The notes: generated by a model from the letters alone, not told the origin. A stretch of 21,280 bases of DNA from Theodoxus fluviatilis (GCA_034096865.1 JAWQFJ010008160.1:1-21280); one strand, 5' to 3'. Positions 1 through 11,080 are shown, numbered from the stretch's first letter. Numbers and translations: made by a program.

Positions 1-194
1 AAGCATCGCAAAAAAGAAGTCGAAGACAGAGATAGTGCCAGATGAGAGAGAGGAGAGTCGCGTGAACAACCGATATCTCTAAGGCAGCAACAGAGCGTCG
101 AGAAGAACACCAAGCCTTCTCACGTTATCTCTGCACACAGATACAAATCCACGCACAACCACAGAATGGAGGACCAAGAAAGAGAAAAGTAGAC
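1..194. other. Flanking sequence, no feature recognised
   Basis: The sequence is A-rich and purine-rich on the plus strand, with no open reading frame or repeat that I can support. It lies outside the outermost inverted repeat: similarity to the right end of the window begins only near position 195. Confidence 0.5.
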
Positions 195-668
195 TTTGAA
201 ACTAATATATCCTCACCCGTCTTACATTCCCCCCTGCCTTTTCCCAACATCGTCCTCGAAGGTACATAAGTACATTATGGGTACTTTGTATTGAACATTG
301 CTAAGGGTGGGCCTGATCATCCCCTTTACATCGCATTGCATAAACACAACTTGTTCAATCATACACTTGAAGTGTACCAACACAAAACAAAACCCCTACC
401 CCTCCCCCCCTCTCCCCCCAAGAAAAAGGGATCTGAAGCTTCGGACTAATGTAAATGTAAAATCACAATTTCCGCTGTAGACAGAGCTCGTACCAGTGTT
501 TGTTGATTGTTACAGTTAATGACATAATGGCCACATCTGTTGGCCATCGGACAAATTACATTTAGTCAGTGACAACTGCTGTTCCACGATGGGTTGGCGG
601 CCTAAAGAATCAAGTCAGTAATTCGTTCGTTCGTTCTTTGTGAGTCGTTTTGCCGCACAACGTCTATC
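195..668 (-). repeat. Outer inverted repeat R1 (partial copy of family R)
   Basis: The reverse complement of this segment aligns with R4 at about 20818-21253 along its whole length. Shared landmarks are the atatatcctcaccc end, the run gctaagggtgggcctgatca, a C-rich tract, and the tetranucleotide run of three cgtt/aacg units followed by the stretch ending at acaacgtctatc. Similarity stops abruptly at about 668, where R3 and R4 continue for several hundred more bases, so R1 is truncated on its inner side. It carries many single-base insertions relative to R3 and R4. No coding capacity is visible. It could be a non-autonomous transposon fragment; I cannot name a family. Confidence 0.8.
393..419. 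repeat. C-rich tract inside R1 (G-quadruplex potential on minus strand)
   Basis: Several runs of three or more C are separated by one or two bases. This is the mirror partner of the G-run tract at 21027-21053 in R4, so the opposite strand here could form a G-quadruplex. Confidence 0.6.
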
Positions 669-3600
669 AGGTGTTAAGTATCCGTATAATATGTGCACAC
701 ATAGTGAGATACAGTATTTGTCAGCAGCATGTGTGTCACATCCATGAGCACGTTCAATTACATTCGTTGGTGTGAGAGCTGTCCTCTCGCAGATTGCCTC
801 TTGACATTCGCCACACACCCTGGTCTGTGGGCGTAGAGCGATCACACACTGATCACAGCAGGCAGACATTTCTATGAAGGTGTGCGATGAGAGACCATTG
901 TTACACCATTGAGTTTGCATAGCAACATGTGATAATGTCACGCTTGATCACACCCTCAACATGTTAGTAGCGAGCTACCATTGTTGTAAATAGAAATGAG
1001 TAAGAATGACAATGTACATATATTCATTGCAGTCCGGCGATAGTTTGCGGTATGCACCGCTGTGTATCTGAGACATTTGTTGTTTGTGCGACTATGTAGC
1101 ATGTCCCTGCATCACATCAGCACAATTATCAACACGGACATGTCATCAAGACAGGATAAACTGTCATTGCCTCTGCAACTCTTGGACTGTTTGTTTAGAG
1201 ACACTTATAGACACACACAATAAAAGGGGACGTACTTTTATGATATCTTACCATGGAAAACAGGTCGATAAAACGTTAATGCCACCCTGATGAAAATTAG
1301 CACGCACACTGTGTACCAGTTATAATGATTCCATCGCAAAGCGGACACTGGTTGCCCAATTCAGTGCGTACAATGGTCACAGGACACAGAGTTAACACAT
1401 GACCACCGCTGTGATACGAGACTTTCGCTTTACTGTCCCTTTGTGCCCTCTGACCTGTCTCTATGTTCCCCCTACACATGATTTTCCCACGTACACCCGT
1501 CGCACGCCGTCACGCTGCACAACCATTCCGAGGCCAGATGCGTGTTTTGCTTTGCCCGATTGACGTCTGCCCTTGCTGCTAGAACCAGGTATAGAGAGAG
1601 TAGTATAAGGTTATCAATATATGCTGCATGTTTGTATAGTGTTCCTTGATCTGCCCAGGCACATGATCGTATCATAGGTGCGCCGTCACCACACGCTGGA
1701 ACTTCCACCACAACGATTTGAGAGTGTACTTTATGAGCCATCATCCCAGATGTGCCAGTCTGGCGGTAGGGCACACAGCACGTGGTATTGCCGTGCTCCG
1801 TATGTAGATGCGTCGTCGTGTGTGTATGGAGGAGCCACCGTGTGCACACGGGAACTCTACTGCGAGAAGAATGCCCCTCGACACAAACATCGTGTCGAAC
1901 ACTGTATACACTTGCGCGACCTGAGACAAGATGGCTGCTCCTGTGAGGACGGGATGTGTTGGAAGGTGCTAGGACCTCGCAGGGTTTTCTTGCTACGCGC
2001 TTCCTCCTTCTAGAGCAGCAGAGCATGTTACCGGTCCTTCAGGCAGGTCGTGTTGTGATTGTGTCTGGCGCCTCTCCTTGGCGTACCACTGATCTGTCCC
2101 ACATGTGAGTGTCTAGCGCACCGCAGATGTGCCCGATGGTAGTTCCTCGGAGCGCTCCTCCGCCCCTTGACCATTACATCAACCACGACACCCTGTGTTC
2201 CGTTGTTCACCAAAAACGTAGGTCACTATTGTAAGCATTGACAGCGACGACGACATGACGCATGTGTATTATATCAGGAAGCGTTCTAATTTACACCGTA
2301 TAACTGTCCTTTTACATCACCTTAAGTGTTGCTGTGCCTTATACCTCAGCCCCGCACGTGTTGTTGTCGCTGGATTTGTGAGCGACTTCATCACCACACC
2401 ATCGGCCAGGCGATAGTAAGTGACAAGTTGTATTGATTCCTTTGCTGTTCAAGATATAGGTACCTTTCAGATTTCTTGGTTACAGCATACTGACCGTTCT
2501 CCCACTTTATGTTTTTCGTAGACCGCACGCGCTGTTGTATTTACGGACGCACGCACCACCCCAACAGAGAAAGATGAATACCGTTTATTCACTGAACCGA
2601 AAGTTCCCTTGGTCTTCTATCGCATGCGGTGACGCATCCTTCTTAAATAGGATATGTTTCATTGTTTTTTTTTAAGAAATGTAGGGATCACCTCATCATA
2701 TACATCAAGCTACTTATTTCCGCACTATTCTCCTCTGATTTTTGTGTGTGTACTGAGCCGTGCTCGTGTACCGGTGCTGTGTTGCAGTTATATAGCTACT
2801 GCTTTCTGACTGTATGTATGGCACACTTTTAATCCTTCACCCATCTCGTGCGCTACTTATTGTCTTCTGGTATAAGTAGATTAAACACGCGGACGCTGCA
2901 CAGACACTGTTACGAAGATAAATTGGCGAATCTCACTAACCACACAGATGAGCTATATTTATTGGTCACAGGTTATGTATTACATACTCGTGTCGCAGAT
3001 CAGATTTGATGACCTCCAGTCTGAGCCAGTATATGATTGATGTGGGACAGAAATTTTGAACTGGTCACCATCTACACTATATATGTCGCACTGATCTAAC
3101 CCCTTTTCTCGACAGTCCCCACGTATGTCAGCACTCGACCTTAGACTTGTCTTACGCTAGTGTATGAGGGTTATACCGTCCGGTATCAAACAATGGACAG
3201 ATCTGAAGTTGATAAGTTGTAACATGTGCCCTACGCCCTTGGTGTGTGTCATGCCGTATGTAAAGTTGCAATTACGCTGAGGCCAACTGTGAGTATCGTT
3301 GTCATGCGTGGAGATCGCGATATGGAGTACCATCCGACAGTTTAGATCATATTGGGAGTATTCGAGGTCATACCAGCTCACTTGATATGTGCGTACTTAG
3401 TGATTATAGATCCACCAGTAGAGCCATTGGCAAGATCATCTGTGTCTGTATTGTTTGTGTGAGTCTCTTTGGACACATGCTGTTTGTTATGGCCATTTGT
3501 TTTAGTACGTTCAGCACCATGTTATCTCTATGGCTATTTAGGCACTAGTCCCACCCCTACTGTATTGCCTCTCATGCGCACCGTCTCCACGCCACCCTGC

Positions 3601-3865
3601 CCGCGTCATTTAATCACTCGGCATTATGATCCCACGTCATCCCCCCCACCCGACGTAGGTCTACATGGTGAGACAGCCAACTAGTCAAGTTGTTTAGTGA
3701 AACACACAGTGATCATTGGAGACACCCAAACGCACTCACAGACAATTTATGGTTGTATGTACGCACACCACAAGTCATGTAGAACAAGGGAGCAAGGCGC
3801 TAGAGATAAGGGCCTCCAAATGTGCTGTACGGACACAACCACTAGTCTCTGTGTCTTTGCATGGA
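669..3865. other. 3.2 kb with no recognised gene or repeat
   Basis: This stretch has no counterpart in the right half of the inverted structure, apart from a 25-bp inverted match (2654-2678 with 19726-19750) that includes a nine-base homopolymer. The longest open frames (minus 1472-2026 and plus 1678-2013) overlap each other, lack recognisable motifs, and show no splice or start context that I can defend. The segment separates R1 from the minisatellite and is either sequence inserted on the left or sequence lost on the right. Confidence 0.5.
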
Positions 3866-3881
3866 TGACATCCATGTAGGT

Positions 3882-4756
3882 ATGGTAGACACCAGTGTCA
3901 TGGAGACAGCCATGTAGGCTAATGGTAGACACCAGTGTCATGGAGACAGCCATGTAGGCTAATGGTAGACACCAGCGTCATGGAGACAGCCATGTAGGCT
4001 AATGGTAGACACCAGTGTCATGGAGACAGCCATGTAGTGGTAGACACCAGTGTCATGGAGACAGCCATGTAGGCTAATGGTAGACACCAGTGTCATGGAG
4101 ACAGCCATGTAGGCTAATGGTAGACACCAGTGTCATGGAGACAGCCATGTAGGCTGATGGTAGACACCAGTGTCATGGAGACAGCCATGTAGGCTAATGG
4201 TAGACACCATGTCATGGAGACAGCCATGTAGGCTAATGGTAGACACCAGTGTCATGGAGACAGCCATGTAGGCTAATGGTAGACACCAGTGTCATGGAGA
4301 CAGCCATGTAATGGTAGACACCAGTGTCATGGAGACAGCCATGTAGACTAATGGTAGACACCAGCGTCATGGAGACAGCCATGTAGGCTAATGGTAGACA
4401 CCAGTGTCACGGAGACAGCCATGTAGGCTAATGGTAGACACCAGTGTCATGGAGACAGCCATGTAGGCTAATGGTAGACACCAGTGTCATGGAGACAGCC
4501 ATGTAGGCTAATGGTAGACACCAGTGTCATGGAGACAGCCATGTAGGCTAATGGTAGACACCAGTGGCATGGAGACAGCCATGTAGTGGTAGACACCAGT
4601 GTCATGGAGACAGCCATGTAGGCTAATGGTAGACACCAGTGTCATGGAGACAGCCATGTAGGCTAATGGTAGACACCAGTGTCATGGAGACAGCCATGTA
4701 GTGGTAGACACCAGTGTCATGGAGACAGCAATGTAGACTAATGGTAGACACCAGTG
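3882..4756. repeat. 40-bp minisatellite, left array (~23 units)
   Basis: This is a tandem array whose main unit is 40 bp, running from ggtagacaccagtgtcatgg through agacagccatgtaggctaat. Shorter variants of about 34-35 bp lack most of the ggctaat part. Each unit contains two short perfect inverted repeats, GACAC-CA-GTGTC and CATGG-n6-CCATG. A third, AGCC-n5-GGCT, overlaps the second. The degenerate piece at about 3861-3883 looks like a decayed edge unit. The array lies beyond the 3' end of the left gene and has a partner at 18473-19447. Unit length is not a multiple of three and the unit contains stops, so it is not coding. Confidence 0.95.
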
Positions 4757-5077
4757 CGCCATTGACCATGTGGACTTTTCATTTCTTGTTCACGTTCCTT
4801 GTTTTCTCTGTTTTCTGAGATTGTTACTGAAATAATTCATGCTGAATTTCAGTCCATGACGTACAAAGACACAGACCCACGAATAAGGAAAACCTGCAAA
4901 ACACACACACGAACACGTGCAAGCACATGTACATGTATATTCAAGTAAACCTGCACAAAGGCGTCCTCAGAAACATCTAGACTTAGTGTTTTGCAAACGC
5001 TCATACTCACGAAGACACACACTTAAACCCAGGCAAGCATGAGAGGACCATTCGAACGATGATACCCACTTACACAC

Positions 5078-5246
5078 AACACAACACACACACACACCCA
5101 CACACACACACACATACACATACGCGCACACACACACACACACATACACATACGCGCACACACACATATTCACAATACACACACACACACACACACACAC
5201 AGCACACACACATACGCGCACACACACATATTCACAATACACACAT

Positions 5247-5281
<35 letters not shown>

Positions 5282-5514
5282 CTCAATACACACACACACA
5301 CACATACACACACACACACACACACACTCACACACACACATACACGCATATTCACAACACACACACACGCACACACACATACACGCATATTCACAACACA
5401 CACACATACACTCACTCACTCACATTCACGCATATTCACAACATACACACACACACACGTTCACAATAAACACACACACACATATTTACACGCACAGACA
5501 CAGACACAGACACA

Positions 5515-5569
<55 letters not shown>

Positions 5570-5626
5570 CTACACATACATCAAACCCACACAGAACACC
5601 GGCTCAACCATCCACCTATACACATA

Positions 5627-5675
<49 letters not shown>

Positions 5676-5680
5676 TCGAG
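5078..5680. repeat. Compound CA microsatellite, left arm
   Basis: Long (CA)n tracts are interspersed with recurrent interruptions such as catattcacaa, tacgcgca and a short (AT)n block near 5269-5281. The same order of interruptions occurs in reverse complement at 17562-18159, so the two tracts are duplicates and not independent expansions. The long His-Thr and Cys-Val reading frames across it are an artefact of the dinucleotide repeat. Confidence 0.95.
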
Positions 5681-5756
5681 TACCTACGCACATTAGACGG
5701 CCTCTAAAAGTTAGAAACTTTCAACAAACAAAACACCAAAAGTTGGTTGCAAATTG

Positions 5757-5762
5757 TTTATT
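5757..5762 (-). terminator. Polyadenylation signal of the left EF-hand gene
   Basis: AATAAA on the minus strand, about 115 bp after the stop codon, in a block that is well conserved with the right arm (17478-17483). It is the likely 3' end signal; the cleavage site is not identifiable by eye. Confidence 0.6.
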
Positions 5763-5874
5763 CTGCGCCAATCCAGTTAACACAGTGGCCACATGTTTAC
5801 TTGTGTAGCAATGCTTTCGACATGACAAATGGAGCCTCCAAGAATGACGGAGGTGATCACCTCTCCACGGGACT

Positions 5875-7760
5875 TTATTCTGCAAGTACAGCAAAAACAG
5901 TGGTCAGAAAGAAATATGAAATTCTGTAGATCATCTGGTACATGAAAGACATGACAACAGTCATTTTCCCAATAGCACAATCAATCCAAAGCGGGAACCT
6001 GGTATTGTTTGTACTTTGCATTTGGGGAATAAAATGCGGACGGAGTTTCCCCCACTGATGTATAGATTTGACACCCATGCACAGATAAGGAAGCACACAA
6101 ACTGGCACGCTAATGTCATTAAAAGGGAAAGCAGTAATGAAGGACTAGCTTCTAGAATAGTCGCGTTTCATTTCATAATGAGAAAAGACTATTATCCATC
6201 TAACGCTGAAGGAATTTCGTATACCCATAATTAATTAACAGTTCTGCACACGAAGACGTTGGAAAGAGCAATAGCGAGGTGAAGAAACGAAGGAGAGGAG
6301 TGAGAAGTTATCCAAGATATGCAGGGAAATCATGAAGAAGAGTGGAGGAGAAAAAACACGAAACGAGACACGAATTTCAGAAGCGAGAGAAATAAGACTG
6401 AAAAATGATGAACACACAAGGAAGAAATGTGACTAGGATTACACAGATGAGTGTGATCTGACAATCTACTCTTGGCTGTCGTATTATGTGTCAATGCTTT
6501 GTCCAGAGTTACGTGGGAGAGACAGATTCAGCAAACACAGGACTCAACCCAGTAAACAGACAACAAAAACCACTTACCAAGGTCCAGGTGGTTCATGAGG
6601 GTCTCCAGTTCACGTCGAGTCATCTTGCCATCACCTGTGGACAGAATGACGTTGTGTACTTCTCTACAGTTGGCTTCGAGTCTTCAGTTTCATATGAAGT
6701 GTGTAAACCTTTGGAAAGACTGAGACAGAGCAATCTTGTCCCAAGAAAAGTTTGATTATTTTCTATTTCATCTGACCTACGTTCGACAAAGCCAGTAAAA
6801 CTAACAACAAATCGTCCCCAAAGTTATCGTCTTTCAGCTGTAAGTTAAAACTTCAGCTGCATTTCATTGGGAAATAACGCATTTGTCCTAACTCGCAGAG
6901 TACAAAAGGCCAACTGTACATGGCCAAAATGGAGACAAAAGATTTGCGATAGTGATGTCATCTTGAGGCAGACTAGTGACTTCAAGCATGCGCAAGAGAG
7001 CAACTTGAATCGTTCACAGTAAGTTTAAGAAGAAGAAGAAGTCAGAAACAAAGATGAGCTTTGTTCATCATGTGGCATGAAATGACGTTGTTTACTTGTC
7101 CTCCCGACACTCTCCTCCCGACATATCTCTCTCTTTGACAAACAACTGCGAACTGCAACATGGAACTGCCCAAGCGTCTTTCAACTTCCCTCCACACCGA
7201 CTCACCATTGTCGTCGGCCATGCGGATCAGCTCTTCCACGTCCTCAGCCGTGGCTCTCTCTCCCAGCATTGACGTCAGCTCTGCGGCGTCAGTAGCGCTA
7301 ACGTCACGACCGAAGTGTTTGACCACGCTGTAGATAGTACTTGCGGTTCTAATCTGAATGGCAAAAAGCAAGATGTCGCAAATCAAACTCTTTATAAATC
7401 CTTTACGTCCGAGGAGAGCGAAAACCCGCCCAAAAACAAACAGTGAAGCTTGGAAGAAGTATCCGTTTCTCTTTGAAAGCTTGAGTGTGAATGCATCTCA
7501 CCCCAAAAGTGGGACGGCAGTATCAGAAGCATTAGAACTGACTTAATGAGGGTTAAAGCTACTTAGAAGGTGAAAATTACGCGTTGCAAGTATGGATAGC
7601 AATGGATTTTACGCAGCATCTGCAATGCTATTTGCGTTTGAAGGGAGGTAACTCCGGAACCTACCACGCGAGGGATGCGGACTCTCCAGCGCCATGCTCC
7701 CGCGTCATCAGGCATGAGCAGGACCACAGCCAGGAGTACGAAGAGACTCAGCTTCAGCAT
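5875..7760 (-). CDS. Secreted EF-hand protein, left paralogue (first EF-hand loop deleted)
   Basis: The reconstructed four-exon model on the minus strand is: exon 1 7760-7665, exon 2 7353-7206, exon 3 6634-6578, and exon 4 from 5879 with the TAA stop at 5877-5875. Donors read gtaggt, gtgagt and gtaagt; acceptors end in cag. Phases are 0, 1 and 1 and join without a frameshift to give 101 residues. Residues 1-22 form a signal peptide (hydrophobic core LSLFVLLAVVLLM, probable cleavage after AGA), followed by WRWRVRIPRV, a cationic stretch. The second EF-hand loop is intact (DDNGDGKMTRRE), with its fourth codon split by intron 2. The first loop is missing: compared with the right copy, eight codons are deleted in frame between two GAC codons, leaving ATDAAELTSM. 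The product is therefore predicted to be secreted with one functional calcium site, unless the gene is decaying. An acceptor-like pyrimidine tract ending in cccag directly precedes the ATG, so an upstream non-coding exon is likely. I cannot name the family; the exon model needs transcript support. Confidence 0.75.
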
Positions 7761-7879
7761 CTGGGGAGGAGCAGCAGACACTGTCATGGACGCCGTGAAA
7801 TGCCCCATAACGCAGTTGTATTCACAGACACCATTTTCTGTGTGGATTATCTTCTCGCTTTCCTGCTGAAGTCTTTGTG

Positions 7880-8395
7880 AATCGTTTTGACACGCAATGT
7901 CTAAATACTTTAGCATGAATTTGAGATTAACTTGGTTGGTGAATGAGTTTTACGTAGGGAGATACAGAATGTTGAATGCTGAGTGCTCTGAATGATCATA
8001 AAGGTTGTCCAGATTTAGAAGTCTCGAGACTAGAAATGAACGTGTAAATCGTAGTACGATATCTTCTTTTTTAATACATAAAAATGGATACTCCTCACTC
8101 GTTCTTGAACAAGTTATTGGCAGGTATCAATTCTCCTTGAATCAGAGAAGATAGTTTAACTAGACTGTCTCAAAGCAAACGAACAGTAACATGTTGACAT
8201 ATGTCGTCAAACGAAAGGGGAGTTTCGTACCAACCTTGAAGGGCGTGTGGTCTGAGGACGCTTGGACGAGGAAGACTTGGTACCTTGTGTTGACTGTAAA
8301 GTCCCCTTCATTCTCCCCACTTTTATAGGGATGTGTGCTTTAATTAACCGACGCAGGTGAGTAATAACGAAACGTGTAGCACATGACAAGTCAAT
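7880..8395 (-). repeat. Repeat R2, family R copy upstream of the left gene
   Basis: On the minus strand this aligns with R3 (11712-12255) and more weakly with R4. Shared parts include cgttattactcacctgcgtc, the TATA-containing block, and the end tgtcaaaacgattcacaaag. Similarity stops at about 7880, where sequence shared with the right gene's 5' region begins. It therefore forms the immediate promoter/5'UTR region of the left gene. Confidence 0.75.
8320..8327 (-). promoter_or_regulatory. Candidate TATA box of the left EF-hand gene
   Basis: TATAAAAG on the minus strand, preserved in the right arm at 11778-11785 within a conserved block. It lies about 560 bp upstream of the coding ATG, which fits a short non-coding first exon plus a 5'UTR intron ending at the cccag before the ATG. 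The transcription start, expected near 8295-8300, is inferred only. Confidence 0.5.
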
Positions 8396-8689
8396 GGCTT
8401 TCTGTCAAGTTTGACACCAACACACGGATGTGAAATGTAATAAGACGATCTGTTTCGGACTTAGTCACACCTTCTGCCAATATTGAATCTTGGGTGACGA
8501 AGTTGTGTGGGCAGTGATGAGAGATTAATCAGGATTTCAGTTCGTCCATCTAAAGGTAAAGCTGTAGTTTCGTATAGTGATTTTATCAGCCATGTCTCGG
8601 TCTCAAACCAATGGACGCTTTACCCCCTGGTCACTGGGCTGCACAATCAATTCTTCACTGGCACCTGACAGCAAACACAATGACAGATA

Positions 8690-9045
8690 AGGCATATGCA
8701 GTCAGGTGCCGGCAGCAACTCCACTCCCTAGAGAGTACTCCAACCTGATGCTGGCTCACGGCCGCAGTTTGAGGGTTAATGGCAGTGCATTAAACCATCG
8801 CTGCCCTAGCAGGTAACCCGTTTTACTCCTGGGTAGAGAGAAGCAATGTCACTTTAACATCTTGCTCAAGGATGCAACTCCAGAATCAGTGCAGTTTCGA
8901 ACGCACCACCCACCAGCCGTAAGTGACTGCAGGTCAAGCACGCTCAGCACTCGGCCATGGAATCTAAAACAGACGGAGCAGACTCTTTCAGAAGTGTTGT
9001 CTGTCGGAGGAGAGACGCGAGCTCCAAGACCTTGTGTGTGCACGA
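8690..9045 (-). repeat. SINE-like repeat segment, left copy (tentative)
   Basis: This is about 97% identical to 11081-11420 in inverted orientation. It contains gttcgaaac (8894-8902), which resembles an RNA polymerase III B box. It is followed by a stretch (caagatgttaaagtgacatt, then ctctctacccaggagtaaaa) whose style recalls the conserved central domains of metazoan tRNA-derived SINEs. No convincing A box at the right spacing was seen, so this may simply be part of the duplicated upstream region. Confidence 0.4.
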
Positions 9046-9520
9046 GCAAGCTCCCCATGCATGTCCTGCGTCAGTGCCACCTGTACAAGGACTGCTGTGT
9101 CCAAAGAGTTCCACCCAACTCTGGGAGTAATCAAGAGCTTTTGCGTTGGTTTTTCTTACTATCCTAATGTAGACATATAGTTTTGCGCAATGATAAAACA
9201 CAACACCATTTTTGTTTATTAGTATTGGAAATTCTAACGATGTGCAAATTGTTTTCATTAGAGAACAGTCAAAAAGACTCTGGATTATTTCCAGTGCAAA
9301 CGAAGTTGTGTTATGTCACTGCAAAGTTGCTAAAGTTGAAAAGGAGCATGTGCTATATATACTATAGTGTGTGTTTGACCATGTCATGATGTTCTGCTGG
9401 TATGTGTATATTTGTTTCTCCTTCGTCGTATCCTGATTTCATTGTGTCCTGTAAACCTCTACGCTTCTATGTGTACCACAGTCTTGTCTGTAGGGGCAGA
9501 TGAGGACGAGTTTCTTGTAT

Positions 9521-9524
<4 letters not shown>

Positions 9525-9613
<89 letters not shown>
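9525..9613. repeat. (GT)n microsatellite
   Basis: An almost uninterrupted run of about 44 GT dinucleotides, capable of forming Z-DNA. The purity suggests it is young or actively mutating, unlike the interrupted CA tracts elsewhere in the window. Confidence 0.97.
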
Positions 9614-9615
<2 letters not shown>

Positions 9616-10631
9616 GTTGTATAATTGCATACAACTGTTGTACATACTGTTACTCGCATTGCTGACCCATTGCCATTTAACATAATGTGGAAAATTATAC
9701 GTTGTTGCTCAACAGTAACACACTTCCGTACACTGCCAAACATACAGTAAGTGGAACATGACATGCCTCGGAGATAGAAAGCTCGGGTAGGCATGCGCAT
9801 CATTGTCCTCTTCTAGAAGGTGTGTGCGCTCTCTAAATATGTGATCTTCGAAAGGCACGCTCCTCATTTTGAATCCATTCGAAGAGGTCGGCGAGATAGT
9901 TGCCAACTACGGATTGAGATCAGCTAGAGAGGAGGTCGAAACTTAGGCATCTACTCCTCTCGAAGCGACCGGAAGTAAGGTCCCATGCAATCAGATACTG
10001 TGGTTTAGTTGTCAACTAGAGCTTTAGTAGCTTGTCATACGTCCGACTGCACCTCACTCCTCTTGTGCCCAGGTCCTGACAACAACGACTCTACGTTCTC
10101 GTCAGGTTTGAACTTCTTCTGCAAACCAAGTCACGGCCTTCATTTCCCTTACTCTCACTGGCTTCCCAAATCGCAGAAGGAGTTAGAGGCATAATGAAAC
10201 CTTGGAGGCCGGAACAAACTGCACTGCTTACAGTCTAGGCGCGCGCCATATGTTTCTGACATGGAAAATGAATTAATAATACGGCAAACCCTGGCAATGC
10301 TGAGTGAGGACACACGTGGACTTCTCACGTCCCGCCCAGCTTGAGTGCGGAGGCGTGAAAGGAGAAACAGGAGAGGTAGAGACAGATGTCCGGGTCGGAC
10401 TAATTATTTTCAAAGTCCAGATTTATAGAATGATCGCAATCTGACATTTACCACAAAAGCTGCGTAATTCATGCAACAATTAAAAATACTTTGAAACTGA
10501 ATGAAGTCGTACGTTCGGGTCTTCTGGTGGGTTTGTCCCATTCTGACCTGCAAGTTACTGTGTGATGTTTAACATTTCATTTAAAGAAGGCATTTGGCAT
10601 TGCAAATATTAAATAGTTAATATCACATACG

Positions 10632-11079
10632 CACTTGCACACACGCAAACACATACACATACACACACACACACACAAACTTATACATATACACACACAT
10701 ACACATACACACACAAACACTTACACAGACACACACACACACATACACAAACAAACATACACACACAAACACATACACACATTAACACTTACACACACAA
10801 ACACACAAACACATACATACACACACACACACAAACACATACATACACATGCACACATACACACACACATACAAACACAAACATACACACACACGCGCGC
10901 AAACACATAAACACACGAATATACTCTCAAACACGCGCGCACACACATACCCTTACAAATACACACATAAACACACATACACACACATACACACACACAC
11001 ACACACACAACACACACACACACACACACACGCACACACACATGGACTCACACTCACAAACACACATACATTCACACAC
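10632..11079. repeat. Interrupted CA-rich microsatellite
   Basis: CA repeats are broken by frequent ACATAC, ACAAAC and CGCGCG interruptions. It abuts the inner end of the right arm (11081), and the left arm likewise ends in a short gtgtgtgc stretch, so the inversion junction lies at or inside simple repeat sequence. Confidence 0.95.
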
Positions 11080-11080
11080 A

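Larger units (their letters stand above)
3882..9045 (-). repeat. Left arm of the large inverted duplication
   Basis: Read on the minus strand from 9045 down to 3882, this arm matches 11081-12255 followed by about 15366-19447 in the same order: upstream segment, gene, microsatellite, minisatellite. Identity judged by eye varies strongly. It is roughly 97% in the distal upstream segment (8690-9040) and in introns 1-2, about 95% in the 300 bp next to the minisatellite, about 85% at 8390-8600, and about 75-85% in intron 3 and the 3'UTR (5690-6470). The right arm is interrupted by about 3.1 kb containing a LINE and more of repeat R3. Differences include a 24-bp coding deletion in this arm. Confidence 0.9.
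9046..11080. other. Central spacer of the inverted duplication
   Basis: This is the sequence between the arms. Apart from the GT tract at 9525-9613 and the CA-rich tract at 10632-11079 I see no gene, RNA or mobile element. The two microsatellites are of complementary composition and could pair, but they are not duplicates of each other: their interruptions differ. Confidence 0.6.

Noticed and set aside
1472..2026. 184-codon minus-strand open frame, with an overlapping 111-codon plus frame
   Set aside because: No recognisable domain, signal or splice context. The two frames overlap on opposite strands, and neither has a counterpart elsewhere in the window.
3882..4756. CRISPR-like array
   Set aside because: The units are contiguous near-identical 40-bp repeats without unique spacers, in a eukaryotic sequence. 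This is a minisatellite.
7042..7386. Reading the exon 2 frame as a stand-alone 114-codon gene starting at 7386
   Set aside because: The start lies in the intron upstream of a good acceptor, and the frame runs through a gtgagt donor into intron 2. The spliced model explains both arms better.
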